From positions 248,001 to 312,000 of the forward strand of contig CANKZZ010000002.1 of assembly GCA_947488655.1 (NCBI GenBank): a stretch of 64,000 nucleotides of DNA, read 5' to 3'. The position numbers and the translations under genes are program-made. Within the stretch, counting starts at the first letter, position 1. Each line of letters begins with the position of its first letter. Positions 26,706 through 36,869 of the stretch are shown piece after piece. This DNA comes from an uncultured Psychroserpens sp. (GTDB lineage: Bacteria; Bacteroidota; Bacteroidia; Flavobacteriales; Flavobacteriaceae). The notes under the pieces are model-generated. The model saw only the letters and a list, made by a program, of their open reading frames with translations, searched no databases and was not told the DNA's origin.

Positions 26706-27473
26706 ATGCTATACATTATTCTTTTTATTGCACTTTTTATTTTTGTCATTTATGTATTCTATAAAATGTATTCAAAAAAGACGCAAAAGTTTCCTAAGCA
26801 TTGGCATTCAATTTTACTTAAAGAAGTTAAGTTTTATAAAAATCTAGAGCCTAATGAGCAAAAACGTTTTCAAGGCAGAATGATGCAGTTTTTAGCAGAA
26901 GTTTACATTGATAGTGTTGATTTTGAACTAGAAGAATTAGATAAAATTTTAATAGCCTCAAGTGCAGTCATTCCTGTGTTTGCTTTTAAAGAATGGTATT
27001 ACCCAACCGTTAGTGGTATTATCTTATATCCAGATAATTTTAATGATGATTTTGAATTTTCCCATGAGAGCAAATCGAGACGAATTGCTGGTGTAGTTGG
27101 AACAGGTCGTTTAGAAAAGAAAATGATTTTATCAAGAAAAGCGCTCTATCATGGGTTTAGAAACAAAACAGATAAGGGCAATACTGCAATCCATGAATTT
27201 GTGCATTTAATTGATAAAATGGATGATAATGTAGATGGTATTCCAGAGGTATTAATGCAAAATGTCAATTCCATTCCTTGGTTAAAATTGGTGCACGATA
27301 AAATGGAAGCAATCAATAATGATGAGTCAGATATACGAGCTTATGGTGGCACCAAACAAGCTGAGTTTTTCGCAGTTGCCTCTGAGTACTTTTTTGAACG
27401 TCCAAAACTCATGAAACGCAAACATCCTGAATTATATAAAATGATGGCTGAGTGTTTTAGGGTGAAATTTTAA
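26706..27473 (+). CDS. MtfA-like zinc metallopeptidase (M90 family)
   Basis: A 255-residue protein with an N-terminal membrane helix (residues 1-20) and a cytoplasm-facing DUF980/MtfA domain. The zinc motif H163-E-F-V-H167 in 'AIHEFVHLIDKMDD' and the downstream 'RAYGGTKQAEFFAVASEYFFERP' with a third-ligand Glu are typical of MtfA (M90). In E. coli MtfA binds the repressor Mlc and has aminopeptidase activity. No Mlc-linked system is encoded nearby, so the role here is open. The added membrane anchor is a common variation in Bacteroidota. Confidence 0.87.
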   Translation: MLYIILFIALFIFVIYVFYKMYSKKTQKFPKHWHSILLKEVKFYKNLEPNEQKRFQGRMMQFLAEVYIDSVDFELEELDKILIASSAVIPVFAFKEWYYPTVSGIILYPDNFNDDFEFSHESKSRRIAGVVGTGRLEKKMILSRKALYHGFRNKTDKGNTAIHEFVHLIDKMDDNVDGIPEVLMQNVNSIPWLKLVHDKMEAINNDESDIRAYGGTKQAEFFAVASEYFFERPKLMKRKHPELYKMMAECFRVKF

Positions 27474-27498
27474 TTAAAATATTTTTTCTTCGGAAATT

Positions 27499-29733
27499 TT
27501 AAACCTTCAAGCCTTCATCGTGTTTAATTAAAGATTTCACAAACGGTTGTTTGGTTAGAATTTGTCCAGTTGCAGCTTTTATGGCATTTGCTAATGCACC
27601 ACCAGCTGGTGGCAAACCTGGTTCTCCCAATCCTGTCGGTGATAAGTCACTCTCAACAAAATAGGTATCTACAATTGGTGTCTCTTTCATTCTAATTAAA
27701 TGATAGGTGTTGAAGTTGACATCTTGAGGCGCTCCATCTTTAAAAGAAAAATCGCCATACATTGCATGACCAATACCGTCAATAACACCACCTTCAATTT
27801 GGTTTTTTGCACCTGTAGGGTTGACTACAATACCACAATCTACAGCAACGGTCACTTTTTCAACCATTGGTAATCCGTTTTTTAATACAATATCTACAAC
27901 TTCAGCAACATGCGTATTATGACTATAGTAAGCTGCAAATCCTTGATGAACACCTTCTTTAGTGTTTCTCCAATTACTTTTTTCGGCAGCAAGCTTTATA
28001 GCGTCTATCATTCGCTTTGCAGAATATTGAATATTAGGATCCTCTCCATCAATAACCTTGTCGAGTAAATCTAATCTAAGTTGAATTGGATCTATTTCAC
28101 ACAATTCAGCCAATTCGTCAAAAAAACTCTGCTCTGCGAAGGCTAGAAAGTTTGTGTAAGGTGCTCTCCATGCTCCTGTGGTAATATTGCTTTGGTAATT
28201 GCCAGACTCTACTTTGTAATTTTTAATGGCTCCAGCAGGAAAAAAATGCGGAATTAACCCGTACATATTAGAGTTGATTGCAGCTTCTTTTAAATGATAA
28301 CCCGTTACTTTTTTATCTTTAATTGACGCAGCAATTCTATATTTTATGGCTGGTCTGTAAACACCTAATGACATGTCGTCTTCTCGTGTAGAAATTAGCT
28401 TAACAGGTTTTTTTATTACGTTAGCAATCTCTGCTGCTTCATAGACAAAATCGCCATAGAGACGTCGTCCAAAACCTCCGCCCATTCGTGTCATATCTAC
28501 ATGTACATCTTCAAGATTACGATTTAATAATGATGCAACAACCTTGGCTGCAGCCTCTGGAGTTTGAACAGGACCAACTAGATGAACCTTCTCATTTGTA
28601 ACATCAGCGAAAAAATTCATAGGTTCCATACAGTTATGAGGCAAGAAAGGAGATTCGTAAGTGCGTTCTAAAACTTTATCAGCTTCAGCCAATGCCTTTT
28701 TCACATTTCCATCTTCTCGTCTTATATCTAAATTTTTGCCATCTAGAATTTTTAATAGTTCTTCGTCATGTTTTTCTGTATTCTCAGTTGAAGATTCATT
28801 TTTCCACTTGGCTTTTAGGGCTTTTTTACCTTTAATAACATCCCAAGTGGTTTTTCCAATAACTACAACTTTATCTGTTTTACTTAAACGTACACTCCAG
28901 TGCGCAGATGGGTCAAAACTCTCTTGGTTTAAATACTTTCTCGCTTTTTCTCCAATAGTAATGACGTCTATAACACCAGGTAATGCTTTAGCTTCTGTCG
29001 CGTCGTAGGATTCTAAAACTTGCCCAAAAGCAGGAGGTCTTAAAACAGAAGCATATAACATGCCATCTACTTTATAGTCTAAACCAAAAAGTGGTTTTCC
29101 TGTAATGATGTCATCAATATCAACGTTAATAGCGTCTTTGCCAATAATCTTATAATCTTTTGTGTCTTTTAAAGTCACATTTTCTGGGACTTCCAAATGA
29201 GCTGCTTCGTTAACCACATCACCATAGCCAAGCGTTTCTCCATTAGCATTTTTGATAATACCTGCCGAAGCTGTACATGAAGATGCATCTACATTCCATT
29301 TAATCGCTGCTGCATTAATGAGCATTTGTTTTGCGGTTGCTCCAGTTTGACGTAGTGCATCCCAACCAAAACGAATAGACTGACTTCCACCAGCTACTTG
29401 CCTGCTAAAATTTTCGGTATCCAGATTACCTTGAGCCACAGAGATATGTTCCCATGGGACATCTAGCTCTTCGGCAATTATCATTGGCATAGATGTTTTT
29501 ACGCCTTGACCAATTTCAGGATTAGGCGAGAATATAGTAACGTAGCCATTTTCAGCAATTTTAATAAATGCATTAAAATCTTTAAAATTTAATTTAGAAA
29601 CATCAACAGGAGGTGTTGCGGTTTCTGCACAGGATGTTAAAAAATTAAATCCAATTAAAAGTCCGCCAGAAGCCAATGCAGAAGTGCGAAGAAAATTTCG
29701 TCTGCTAAAAGTAAGTTTGTTTTTATTTTCCAT
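27499..29733 (-). CDS. Tat-exported molybdenum hydroxylase large subunit (IorB/aldehyde-oxidase type)
   Basis: Length is 744 residues from the ATG at 29733. An upstream in-frame ATG (29766) would overlap the 2Fe-2S gene and precede the signal, so it was rejected. The N-terminus carries a twin-arginine signal 'SRRNFLR' (Arg11-Arg12), then a hydrophobic stretch ending 'FNFLTSC', which looks like a lipobox with Cys35. The body has the molybdopterin-binding arrangement of isoquinoline 1-oxidoreductase beta: 'PEIGQGVKTSMPMIIAEEL', 'DMTRMGGGFGRR', 'GAWRAPYTNF' and the catalytic-Glu region 'GLGEPGLPPAGGALANAI'. It would oxidise an aldehyde or N-heterocycle in the periplasm. Its small subunit is the next gene upstream. 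Confidence 0.9.
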   Translation of the reverse strand: MENKNKLTFSRRNFLRTSALASGGLLIGFNFLTSCAETATPPVDVSKLNFKDFNAFIKIAENGYVTIFSPNPEIGQGVKTSMPMIIAEELDVPWEHISVAQGNLDTENFSRQVAGGSQSIRFGWDALRQTGATAKQMLINAAAIKWNVDASSCTASAGIIKNANGETLGYGDVVNEAAHLEVPENVTLKDTKDYKIIGKDAINVDIDDIITGKPLFGLDYKVDGMLYASVLRPPAFGQVLESYDATEAKALPGVIDVITIGEKARKYLNQESFDPSAHWSVRLSKTDKVVVIGKTTWDVIKGKKALKAKWKNESSTENTEKHDEELLKILDGKNLDIRREDGNVKKALAEADKVLERTYESPFLPHNCMEPMNFFADVTNEKVHLVGPVQTPEAAAKVVASLLNRNLEDVHVDMTRMGGGFGRRLYGDFVYEAAEIANVIKKPVKLISTREDDMSLGVYRPAIKYRIAASIKDKKVTGYHLKEAAINSNMYGLIPHFFPAGAIKNYKVESGNYQSNITTGAWRAPYTNFLAFAEQSFFDELAELCEIDPIQLRLDLLDKVIDGEDPNIQYSAKRMIDAIKLAAEKSNWRNTKEGVHQGFAAYYSHNTHVAEVVDIVLKNGLPMVEKVTVAVDCGIVVNPTGAKNQIEGGVIDGIGHAMYGDFSFKDGAPQDVNFNTYHLIRMKETPIVDTYFVESDLSPTGLGEPGLPPAGGALANAIKAATGQILTKQPFVKSLIKHDEGLKV

Positions 29734-29743
29734 GATTTTTAGC

Positions 29744-30205
29744 TTAAGACATTTTTTTAGCAGCAAGAGCCACTGCTTTTTCTATTCGGTTATAACTTGC
29801 ACATCTACATAAATTACCATTCATGGCATTTCTAATGTCTTTGTTATTTGGGTTTGGATTTTGACTTAAAAACGAGGTCGCTGTCATAATTTGACCAGCT
29901 TGGCAATAACCACATTGAGGTACGTCTAGTTCTTTCCAAGCCTCTTGTACAGGATGGAGTTTTTCATCTTCTAGGCCTTCAATAGTGGTAATATTCGCGC
30001 CTTCTAAACTTGCAATTGGGATTGAGCAGCTTCTTACTGCGGTTCCATCTAAATGCACTGTGCAGGCTCCACACTGTGCAATACCGCATCCAAATTTGGT
30101 ACCCATTAAATTGAGTTCGTCTCGAAGCACCCAAAGTAATGGTGTGTCTTCATCTAGAGTTACTGTAACCGCTTTACCGTTAATTTTCAAATTATAACTT
30201 GCCAT
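29744..30205 (-). CDS. 2Fe-2S subunit of molybdenum hydroxylase (IorA type)
   Basis: A 153-residue protein with two [2Fe-2S] domains: a plant-type ferredoxin fold ('FGCGIAQCGACTVHLDG' plus Cys in 'VRSCSIPI') and a helical domain ('CGYCQAGQIM', 'GNLCRCASYNRI'). This is the small-subunit type that lacks FAD, as in isoquinoline oxidoreductase. It has no signal peptide, so export with the Tat-carrying large subunit as a folded complex is expected. The FAD-less design means electrons must go to another acceptor, often a cytochrome. Ten bases separate the two genes. Confidence 0.92.
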   Translation of the reverse strand: MASYNLKINGKAVTVTLDEDTPLLWVLRDELNLMGTKFGCGIAQCGACTVHLDGTAVRSCSIPIASLEGANITTIEGLEDEKLHPVQEAWKELDVPQCGYCQAGQIMTATSFLSQNPNPNNKDIRNAMNGNLCRCASYNRIEKAVALAAKKMS

Positions 30206-30268
30206 AGCTAAAATATATTTAGCTAAAGTTAAAGAATATTTGTGTTAAATAGACTGTGTCGTACCTTT

Positions 30269-30850
30269 TTAAAGTGATTTAATAAAATTGAGATATTCGT
30301 CGTGAGTATCAATATCTATTAATTTATTGCTCTCAATGGCAATGGTTTGAGACTTGCAAGTATTTAGTAAATCTTTAGCACCTTTATCTCCTTTGAGTTT
30401 TAATAACTGTTCGAAGTATTTCTTCGGAAAAATAGCAGGCACACCAATTGCCTGATCATATTGTGATGCTATGATTTGAGTTGGTTCTTTTTCCGAAGTA
30501 AGAATTAATAAATTGATGTATTTTGAATTTACCTTGGGTTGATCGCCAAGTAAAAATAAAACTGCATCAAAATTCTTGTCTGCTAAGTGATTTAAACCTG
30601 CAACAATACTAGAGCTTAAGCCTTCTTTAAATTTAGGATTGTAAATAACTTCTATATTATATTGAGATATTGATTTTTTAATAGTCTCAAAATTTGAGCC
30701 CAAAACACAATAGATATGATTAGAATGAGATTGGATTGCATTTTCAATACATAGTCCTAAAAGTGACGTTTTGCCTATTGGTAGTAATTGCTTTGTGGCT
30801 CCCATTCTTGTAGAACTTCCTGCGCTCAAAATTACAATGGCAAGTTTCAT
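30269..30850 (-). CDS. mocA: MocA-like molybdenum-cofactor nucleotidyltransferase
   Basis: A 193-residue MobA/GlmU-type nucleotidyltransferase. The N-terminal signature 'ILSAGSSTRMGATKQLLPIG' and 'LFLLGDQPKVN' (the LGDQP metal-binding motif) match MocA, which adds CMP to molybdopterin to give the MCD cofactor used by hydroxylases of the xanthine dehydrogenase family. The following 'IASQYDQAIGVPAIFPKKYF' and 'GDKGAKDLL' are also characteristic. The gene sits just downstream of the helical-repeat gene (one-base gap) and upstream of iorA, fitting cofactor supply for the IorAB enzyme and probably XdhAB too. Confidence 0.88.
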   Translation of the reverse strand: MKLAIVILSAGSSTRMGATKQLLPIGKTSLLGLCIENAIQSHSNHIYCVLGSNFETIKKSISQYNIEVIYNPKFKEGLSSSIVAGLNHLADKNFDAVLFLLGDQPKVNSKYINLLILTSEKEPTQIIASQYDQAIGVPAIFPKKYFEQLLKLKGDKGAKDLLNTCKSQTIAIESNKLIDIDTHDEYLNFIKSL

Positions 30851-30851
30851 A

Positions 30852-32402
30852 TTATGAACCGTAGTTTTTTAAATATTTAGTTTGTATAACTGTGTCAACA
30901 GGAGTGTTGTTGATTTTGCTTTCTAACCATGATATAATATCTAAATATAAAAATGCACGTCTCTCAAAAGGATGGTCTTCATATTGCTTAAGCGTTGCGT
31001 GCAATTCTTTAAAAGCGTTTTTTAGTTCATGCGGATAAATATCTTGTAAACCTTTAATAAATTTTATCATTTCTTTTTGAACTTCATGGAGTTCATTCAT
31101 TTTTATTAAAAACTTATAGGTACTCCTCAGTAAGGTGTCAAGATGGTAATCTAAACCAGCCTCATAATGAGCAACGAGATTTAAAACTCTAGAGAAACAG
31201 AGTAAATCTTCTCGCATAGATAGTGATCTGTTAGAGATAATTTTATCTAAATAGATAATACATTCCTTATTATTGCCTGCTCCAAAATGTAAACTGGCAA
31301 ACTTATAATAGAAAATCATTTTATGATGGTCGTCTATTTTGTTTTTATATTGAGTGAGTTCTTTTTCTATCTTTGGTATTAACTCCAAGCCATCTTTAAA
31401 ACTCCCATCGATAAAATGCTTATTTATATCATGTAAATTGTAATACAAAAAGGTTAGTGCCTGCACGTTTTCATCCTTAGGAAAAGATTTGTCTTCTACT
31501 TTTAATTTTAGATTTGAGAGTATGTCTAAAAATTTTGGCTTATTTCTAATAAAAAATACAGACTCTAATAAATAGTTGTTTCCTTTTAAATAAGACACTG
31601 GATTTAATTTAATCATAGTTGGGTGCTCATGAAATAAATCAACCCATTTTGAAGCATATTTAAAGCAATTTTTAAAATCTTGAAGTAAAAAGCTATACCA
31701 TAAGTACGCATTATATAGCCATAACTTTTCTCTAAAACCAAAGTTTTTAATTTTATATTTTGGCAACCTAGCCTTAAAATAGGCTGTTACTTGCTTGCTT
31801 TCTTCTTCGCTCTTTACATAACCAGTTTTTAAAATTATACTGTAAAGTTGTAATGATAAGTTAGATAGTTTACTTGCTATAACATTAAGTGAGCTTAATT
31901 CTTTGGCTTGTATTGTTAGTTCGTCTGCTCTTGTGTTAATACTTCTTGTGATGTATTGTGCTTCTATAATTTTTTCTAATTCAACAATTTCGAAAGCTAA
32001 ATTTTTCTCTTCGTTAATGATTGCAACATCTTTAGCCTTATCTAAAATTTTTAAACTTTGTTTATATAATCCCTTGTGGTATAAAATAGAAGCAAAATCT
32101 AATTGTTCTCTAATTTGTGACCGTATATTTTGATGAGAAGGGTTAAGTTTTAAACTTATTAAAATCTGTTTGTATAAATGTGCTTTTACGTTGGCTAGTT
32201 GTTGTTTTTTTACAATACCACTTTTTAATATTGCAGTTTCATTATAGGATTTTGCCTTGTCTAATAAATTGAAAAGATTTAAAAATTTAGAATCAGCATT
32301 TACATCTAATCGTCCAACATACAACTTAAATTGTCGTTTTTCAGATTTGTTTAATGATTTTACTAATAGGAATAAATTATCTTTTTGACCCTTTGTCATC
32401 AA
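30852..32402 (-). CDS. Helical-repeat protein of unknown function
   Basis: A 516-residue protein, all-alpha by composition, with TPR-like helix pairs ('LYKQSLKILDKAKDVAI' at about 115). The N-terminus 'LFLLVKSLNKSEKRQFKLYV' resembles the start of a group of uncharacterised Bacteroidota proteins that begin with a similar 'SLSKSEKRxFK' helix. No signal peptide or catalytic motif is seen, so it is probably a cytoplasmic scaffold or regulator. It is the first gene of the run leading to mocA and iorAB, and is divergent from leuA. Two adjacent ATG codons make the exact start ambiguous by one residue. Confidence 0.75.
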   Translation of the reverse strand: MMTKGQKDNLFLLVKSLNKSEKRQFKLYVGRLDVNADSKFLNLFNLLDKAKSYNETAILKSGIVKKQQLANVKAHLYKQILISLKLNPSHQNIRSQIREQLDFASILYHKGLYKQSLKILDKAKDVAIINEEKNLAFEIVELEKIIEAQYITRSINTRADELTIQAKELSSLNVIASKLSNLSLQLYSIILKTGYVKSEEESKQVTAYFKARLPKYKIKNFGFREKLWLYNAYLWYSFLLQDFKNCFKYASKWVDLFHEHPTMIKLNPVSYLKGNNYLLESVFFIRNKPKFLDILSNLKLKVEDKSFPKDENVQALTFLYYNLHDINKHFIDGSFKDGLELIPKIEKELTQYKNKIDDHHKMIFYYKFASLHFGAGNNKECIIYLDKIISNRSLSMREDLLCFSRVLNLVAHYEAGLDYHLDTLLRSTYKFLIKMNELHEVQKEMIKFIKGLQDIYPHELKNAFKELHATLKQYEDHPFERRAFLYLDIISWLESKINNTPVDTVIQTKYLKNYGS

Positions 32403-32546
32403 TAGATTTTTTGTTTAACTAATTGTATTTCAGTGCTTAAGCAGTTCCTTTTTGATTTGAACATCGTAAAATGTAATTGATAAGCATATGAATTAATAAA
32501 TTGAAAATATACATTCGTAAGACAATACGAAAATATATTTTAATAA

Positions 32547-33722
32547 ATGTCGAATAATAACATACAAATCTTTGATACAACGCTTCGTGATGGAGAGCAA
32601 GTGCCAGGCTGTAAATTAAATACAGAGCAAAAAGTAATCATTGCAGAGCAATTAGATCAACTAGGTGTTGATGTCATAGAAGCAGGTTTTCCTGTATCTA
32701 GTCCTGGAGATTTTTTATCGGTTCAGGCTATTTCTAAAATAGTGAGACATGCCACTGTTTGTGGATTAACAAGAGCTGTAGAGAATGATATAAAAGTTGC
32801 TGCAGATGCGCTGCAATATGCAGTAAAACCAAGAATTCATACAGGAATAGGGACATCTGACTCTCATATTATACATAAGTTTAAGTCTAACAGAGAAGAT
32901 ATTATTAAACGTGCGTATGAGGCAGTAAAATATGCTAAGTCATTTGTTGAAGATGTTGAGTTTTATGCAGAAGATGCAGGTAGAACAGATAATGAATATT
33001 TGGCTAGAGTTTGTGAAGCTGCAATTAAAGGTGGAGCAACTGTTTTAAATATACCTGATACAACAGGTTATTGCTTGCCGAGTGAGTATGGTGCAAAAAT
33101 TAAGTATCTAAAAGAAAATGTAAAAGGAATTGAAAAAGCAATTTTATCATGCCATTGCCATAATGATTTAGGATTAGCAACTGCCAATTCTATTGAGGGT
33201 GTTATTAATGGAGCGAGACAAATAGAATGCACCATAAATGGTATTGGCGAACGCGCAGGCAATACTGCATTAGAAGAAGTTGTGATGGTATTAAAACAAC
33301 ATCCTTACCTAGATTTAGACACCAATATTAAAACTGAAATGCTCTACGGAATGAGCCAGTTAGTTAGTGATAGTATGGGGATTTATACACAACCAAATAA
33401 AGCTATTGTTGGAGCAAATGCATTTGCACATAGCTCTGGAATTCATCAGGATGGTGTGATTAAAAATCGCGAAACTTACGAAATTATTAACCCTAAAGAT
33501 GTTGGTGTAACCGAGAGTGCTATTGTTTTAACCGCTAGAAGTGGTAGAGCTGCACTGGCTTACAGAGCTAAAAATGTGGGTTATGAGTTGACTAAACTTC
33601 AGTTAGATGATGTGTATGCTAACTTTCTAAGTTTTGCAGATAAAAAGAAAGAAATTAATGATGGTGATATTCATCAAATTATTGAAACCAGTAATGTTTA
33701 CAGACAGATAATTTCAGCATAA
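32547..33722 (+). CDS. leuA: 2-Isopropylmalate synthase, short form
   Basis: A 391-residue protein with the HMGL-like catalytic barrel: '[12 protein letters not shown]' near the start, '[14 protein letters not shown]' (metal-binding His-x-His), '[10 protein letters not shown]' and '[12 protein letters not shown]'. It catalyses the first leucine-specific step. Classical LeuA has about 510-560 residues because of a C-terminal allosteric domain. That domain is absent here: the protein ends shortly after the linker region, so feedback by leucine through it is not expected. It is the first gene of the leu operon; a short gap (5 bases) leads to leuC. A homocitrate- or citramalate-synthase role is less likely given the neighbours. 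Confidence 0.9.
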   Translation: MSNNNIQIFDTTLRDGEQVPGCKLNTEQKVIIAEQLDQLGVDVIEAGFPVSSPGDFLSVQAISKIVRHATVCGLTRAVENDIKVAADALQYAVKPRIHTGIGTSDSHIIHKFKSNREDIIKRAYEAVKYAKSFVEDVEFYAEDAGRTDNEYLARVCEAAIKGGATVLNIPDTTGYCLPSEYGAKIKYLKENVKGIEKAILSCHCHNDLGLATANSIEGVINGARQIECTINGIGERAGNTALEEVVMVLKQHPYLDLDTNIKTEMLYGMSQLVSDSMGIYTQPNKAIVGANAFAHSSGIHQDGVIKNRETYEIINPKDVGVTESAIVLTARSGRAALAYRAKNVGYELTKLQLDDVYANFLSFADKKKEINDGDIHQIIETSNVYRQIISA

Positions 33723-33727
33723 AATAT

Positions 33728-35110
33728 ATGAGCAAAACATTATTTGATAAAGTCTGGGATTCTCACGTGGTCAATTCAATTGAAAATGGTCCGCAGATTT
33801 TATATATAGACAAACATTTAATTCATGAAGTTACAAGTCCGCAGGCTTTTAATGAACTAGAAGATCGTAAAATTCCGATTTTGAGACCAAATCAAATTGT
33901 TGCGACTGCAGATCATAATACGCCTACCCAAAATCAAGAAAAGCCAGTTGAGGATGAATTGTCGAGAAAGCAGTTGGCTCAACTTTCAGAAAATTGTAAA
34001 AAAAATAATATTACGTTATATGAATTAGGTCATAAATATAACGGTATAGTACATGTAATGGCTCCAGAGTTAGGTGTTACACAACCAGGTTTAACAATGG
34101 TTTGTGGAGATAGTCACACTTCAACACATGGTGCATTCGGAGCCATTGCATTTGGTATAGGAACCAGTCAAGTAGCACAAGTATTTGCAAGTCAATGTTT
34201 GTTACTTACTAAGCCAAAAAGTTTAAGAGTTACGGTTAATGGCAAGTTAAAGAATGGCGTCTTACCTAAAGATGTCATTCTTTATATTATTGCAAAATTA
34301 GGCACAAATTCTGGTACTGGATATTTTTGCGAATATGCAGGTAATGTATTTGAGGAGATGAGTATGGAAGGTCGTATGACGGTTTGTAATATGAGTATTG
34401 AGATGGGAGCAAGAGGAGGTATGATTGCGCCAGATCAAACGACTTTTGATTATGTAGAAGGACGTGAATTTGCTCCAAAAGGAGAGGCGTTTAAAAATAA
34501 AGTAGCATACTGGAAAACTCTACCAACAGATAAAGACGCTAAATTTGATAAAGAATATCATTTTGATGCGCAGGATATAGAACCGATGATTACCTACGGA
34601 ACCAATCCTGGAATGGGAATTAAAATCTCAGAATATATTCCTGAAGTTAGCGATGCTTCTTTTGAAAAGTCGTTAAAATATATGGATTTTAAAAAAGGAG
34701 AATCCCTAATTAATAAGCCTATAAATTTTGTGTTTATTGGCAGTTGCACAAATTCTAGAATTGAAGATTTTAGAGTAGCTGCAAATTATATTAAAGGTAA
34801 ACAAAAAGCTAATAATGTGACTGCTTGGTTGGTTCCTGGTAGTAAGCAAGTAGAAGCGCAAATTATAGAAGAAGGCTTAAAAACAGTGTTTGAAGATGCT
34901 GGGTTTGAGTTACGACAACCAGGTTGTTCTGCATGTTTAGCTATGAATGATGATAAAATTCCGCAAGGCGAATATTGCGTATCTACATCAAACCGAAATT
35001 TTGAAGGTCGTCAAGGTCAAGGTTCTAGAACCATTTTAGCTAGTCCTCTGGTTGCAGCAGCAACTGCTATTGAAGGAAAAATTATAGACATTACTAAACA
35101 ATTAAATTAA
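33728..35110 (+). CDS. leuC: 3-Isopropylmalate dehydratase large subunit
   Basis: A 460-residue aconitase-family protein, normal length. [4Fe-4S] ligands are visible in '[12 protein letters not shown]' and '[12 protein letters not shown]'. Also seen are '[14 protein letters not shown]', '[14 protein letters not shown]' and '[17 protein letters not shown]'. With LeuD it isomerises 2- to 3-isopropylmalate in the cytoplasm. The stop shares one base with the leuD ATG (TAATG), so translation is coupled. Confidence 0.97.
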   Translation: MSKTLFDKVWDSHVVNSIENGPQILYIDKHLIHEVTSPQAFNELEDRKIPILRPNQIVATADHNTPTQNQEKPVEDELSRKQLAQLSENCKKNNITLYELGHKYNGIVHVMAPELGVTQPGLTMVCGDSHTSTHGAFGAIAFGIGTSQVAQVFASQCLLLTKPKSLRVTVNGKLKNGVLPKDVILYIIAKLGTNSGTGYFCEYAGNVFEEMSMEGRMTVCNMSIEMGARGGMIAPDQTTFDYVEGREFAPKGEAFKNKVAYWKTLPTDKDAKFDKEYHFDAQDIEPMITYGTNPGMGIKISEYIPEVSDASFEKSLKYMDFKKGESLINKPINFVFIGSCTNSRIEDFRVAANYIKGKQKANNVTAWLVPGSKQVEAQIIEEGLKTVFEDAGFELRQPGCSACLAMNDDKIPQGEYCVSTSNRNFEGRQGQGSRTILASPLVAAATAIEGKIIDITKQLN

Positions 35111-35700
35111 TGGAAAAGTTTACAACATTACAGTCTACAGCCATACCATTAAATATTGAAAATGTCGATACAGATCAAATTATACCAGCGCGCTTTTTAA
35201 AGGCTACAGATCGTCAAGGTTTTGGCAACAACGTATTTAGAGATTGGAGATATCATAAAGATGGTTCGGTTAATTCTGATTTTGTTCTTAATAACCCCAA
35301 ATATTCAGGAAGCATATTGGTTGCAGGAGATAATTTTGGATGTGGATCAAGTAGAGAGCATGCAGCTTGGGCTATAACAGATTTTGGTTTTAAAGTTGTT
35401 GTGTCAAGCTTTTTTGCAGATATCTTTAAAGGTAACGCTTTAAATAATGGGTTGTTACCAATTCAGGTAACAGATGTATGTTTAAAAGCACTTTTAGCTC
35501 AAATTGAAAAGCATCCCGAAACGGTTATTGAGGTTAATCTAGAGAATCAAACTATTTTAGCTAAAGACATTAATCTTTTAGCACATTTTGAAATCGATCC
35601 CTACAAAAAGACATGTATGATCAATGGCTATGATGATATTGATTATCTTGTAAATAACATAAAATTAATTGAGGCATTTGAAGCTCAAAAAACATATTAA
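35110..35700 (+). CDS. leuD: 3-Isopropylmalate dehydratase small subunit
   Basis: A 196-residue swivel-domain protein. Seen: '[13 protein letters not shown]', '[21 protein letters not shown]' split over the conserved substrate loop, and '[17 protein letters not shown]'. Length is normal. It forms the heterodimeric dehydratase with LeuC, encoded immediately upstream with a one-base overlap. Confidence 0.96.
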   Translation: MEKFTTLQSTAIPLNIENVDTDQIIPARFLKATDRQGFGNNVFRDWRYHKDGSVNSDFVLNNPKYSGSILVAGDNFGCGSSREHAAWAITDFGFKVVVSSFFADIFKGNALNNGLLPIQVTDVCLKALLAQIEKHPETVIEVNLENQTILAKDINLLAHFEIDPYKKTCMINGYDDIDYLVNNIKLIEAFEAQKTY

Positions 35701-35712
35701 TAACTAACTTAG

Positions 35713-35733
35713 GTTTCTGGTTAAAACAGAAAC
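35713..35733 (+). other. Hairpin between leuD and leuB
   Basis: GTTTCTG (35713-35719) and CAGAAAC (35727-35733) are perfect 7-base arms around a seven-base loop, inside the 46-base leuD-leuB gap, the largest gap in this operon. No T run follows, so it is not a terminator. It may affect mRNA processing or stability. Confidence 0.45.
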
Positions 35734-35746
35734 AAAACAATAATCA

Positions 35747-36865
35747 ATGAAATTACAAATTGCAGTTTTACCAGGAGATGGTGTTGGTCCCGAAGTTACA
35801 GATCAAGCAGTAAAGGTGTTGAAAGCTATTGCTTCAGAATTTGATCACACATTTAAATTTAAAACAGCACATGTTGGTGCTGTTGCTATAGATCATTATA
35901 ACGATCCATTACCAGATGCGACACTTAAACTCTGTAAGTCTAGTGATGCCATTTTATTTGGTGCCATTGGTCATCCAAAATATGATAATGATCCCTCTGC
36001 AAAGGTGCGTCCAGAGCAAGGTTTACTTAAGTTGAGAAAAGAGTTGGGTTTATTTGCTAATATAAGACCAGTAAAAGCTTACGATACGCTTTTAGATAAA
36101 TCACCATTAAAACGACATATTATTAAAGGTGTAGATATTAGTATTTATAGAGAATTAACAGGTGGTATTTACTTCGGAAAAAAACAAACTAGCGAAGATG
36201 GTAACACCGCATCAGATTTATGTGAGTATACTAGAGAAGAAATTGAGCGAATTGCACATTTGGCTTTTGATGCAGCTCAAAATAGAAGAAACAAAGTGAC
36301 ACTTGTAGATAAGGCAAATGTTTTAGAAAGTTCGAGATTATGGAGAAAGGTCGTTACAGAAATTTCTAAACAATACAGTGATGTTGAGCTAGACTTTTTA
36401 TTTGTTGATAATGCAGCAATGCAAATGATTCTCAATCCTAAACAATTTGATGTCATTTTAACCGAAAACATGTTTGGGGATATCATTAGTGATGAGGCTA
36501 GTGTTATTGGAGGCTCTATAGGTTTGTTAGCTTCAGCATCTGTAGGGAAAAAATATGCTATGTTTGAGCCAATACACGGTTCTTATCCGCAGGCAACCAA
36601 TAAAGGAATTGCCAATCCTGTAGCATCTATATTATCTGCTGCAATGCTATTAGAACATTTTGAATTATATAATGAAGCCCAAATGATAAGGATAGCTGTA
36701 GAAAAATCACTAAAATTGCAAATCTCAACACCAGATGTTAATACAAAATACGATCATATAACTACAAATAAGGTGGGCGATTTTATTGAAGATTTTATTA
36801 ATAATCCAGGAGATACTAATATGAATTTTACTAATATACACTTAGGTCAATCAACAATCATATAA
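35747..36865 (+). CDS. leuB: 3-Isopropylmalate dehydrogenase
   Basis: A 372-residue isocitrate/isopropylmalate dehydrogenase family protein. Seen: 'VLPGDGVGPEV' at the N-terminus, the substrate Arg cluster ('GLLKLRKELGLFANIRP', 'YRELTGGIYFG'), 'DKANVLESSRLWR', 'VDNAAMQMI' and the metal-binding 'TENMFGDIISDEAS', with the NAD-type 'PIHGSYPQATNKGIANP'. It converts 3-isopropylmalate to 2-oxoisocaproate. Length is normal. Four bases separate it from ppc, which therefore appears to be part of the leu operon. Confidence 0.97.
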   Translation: MKLQIAVLPGDGVGPEVTDQAVKVLKAIASEFDHTFKFKTAHVGAVAIDHYNDPLPDATLKLCKSSDAILFGAIGHPKYDNDPSAKVRPEQGLLKLRKELGLFANIRPVKAYDTLLDKSPLKRHIIKGVDISIYRELTGGIYFGKKQTSEDGNTASDLCEYTREEIERIAHLAFDAAQNRRNKVTLVDKANVLESSRLWRKVVTEISKQYSDVELDFLFVDNAAMQMILNPKQFDVILTENMFGDIISDEASVIGGSIGLLASASVGKKYAMFEPIHGSYPQATNKGIANPVASILSAAMLLEHFELYNEAQMIRIAVEKSLKLQISTPDVNTKYDHITTNKVGDFIEDFINNPGDTNMNFTNIHLGQSTII

Positions 36866-36869
36866 TTAG

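Noticed and set aside
29734-29766. Longer start for the IorB-type gene (ATG at 29766)
   Set aside because: It overlaps the 2Fe-2S gene and adds residues ahead of a standard Tat signal.
32403-32546. Leu-rich leader peptide upstream of leuA
   Set aside because: The only ATG codons before leuA open frames of one or two codons; no Leu, Ile or Val run was found.
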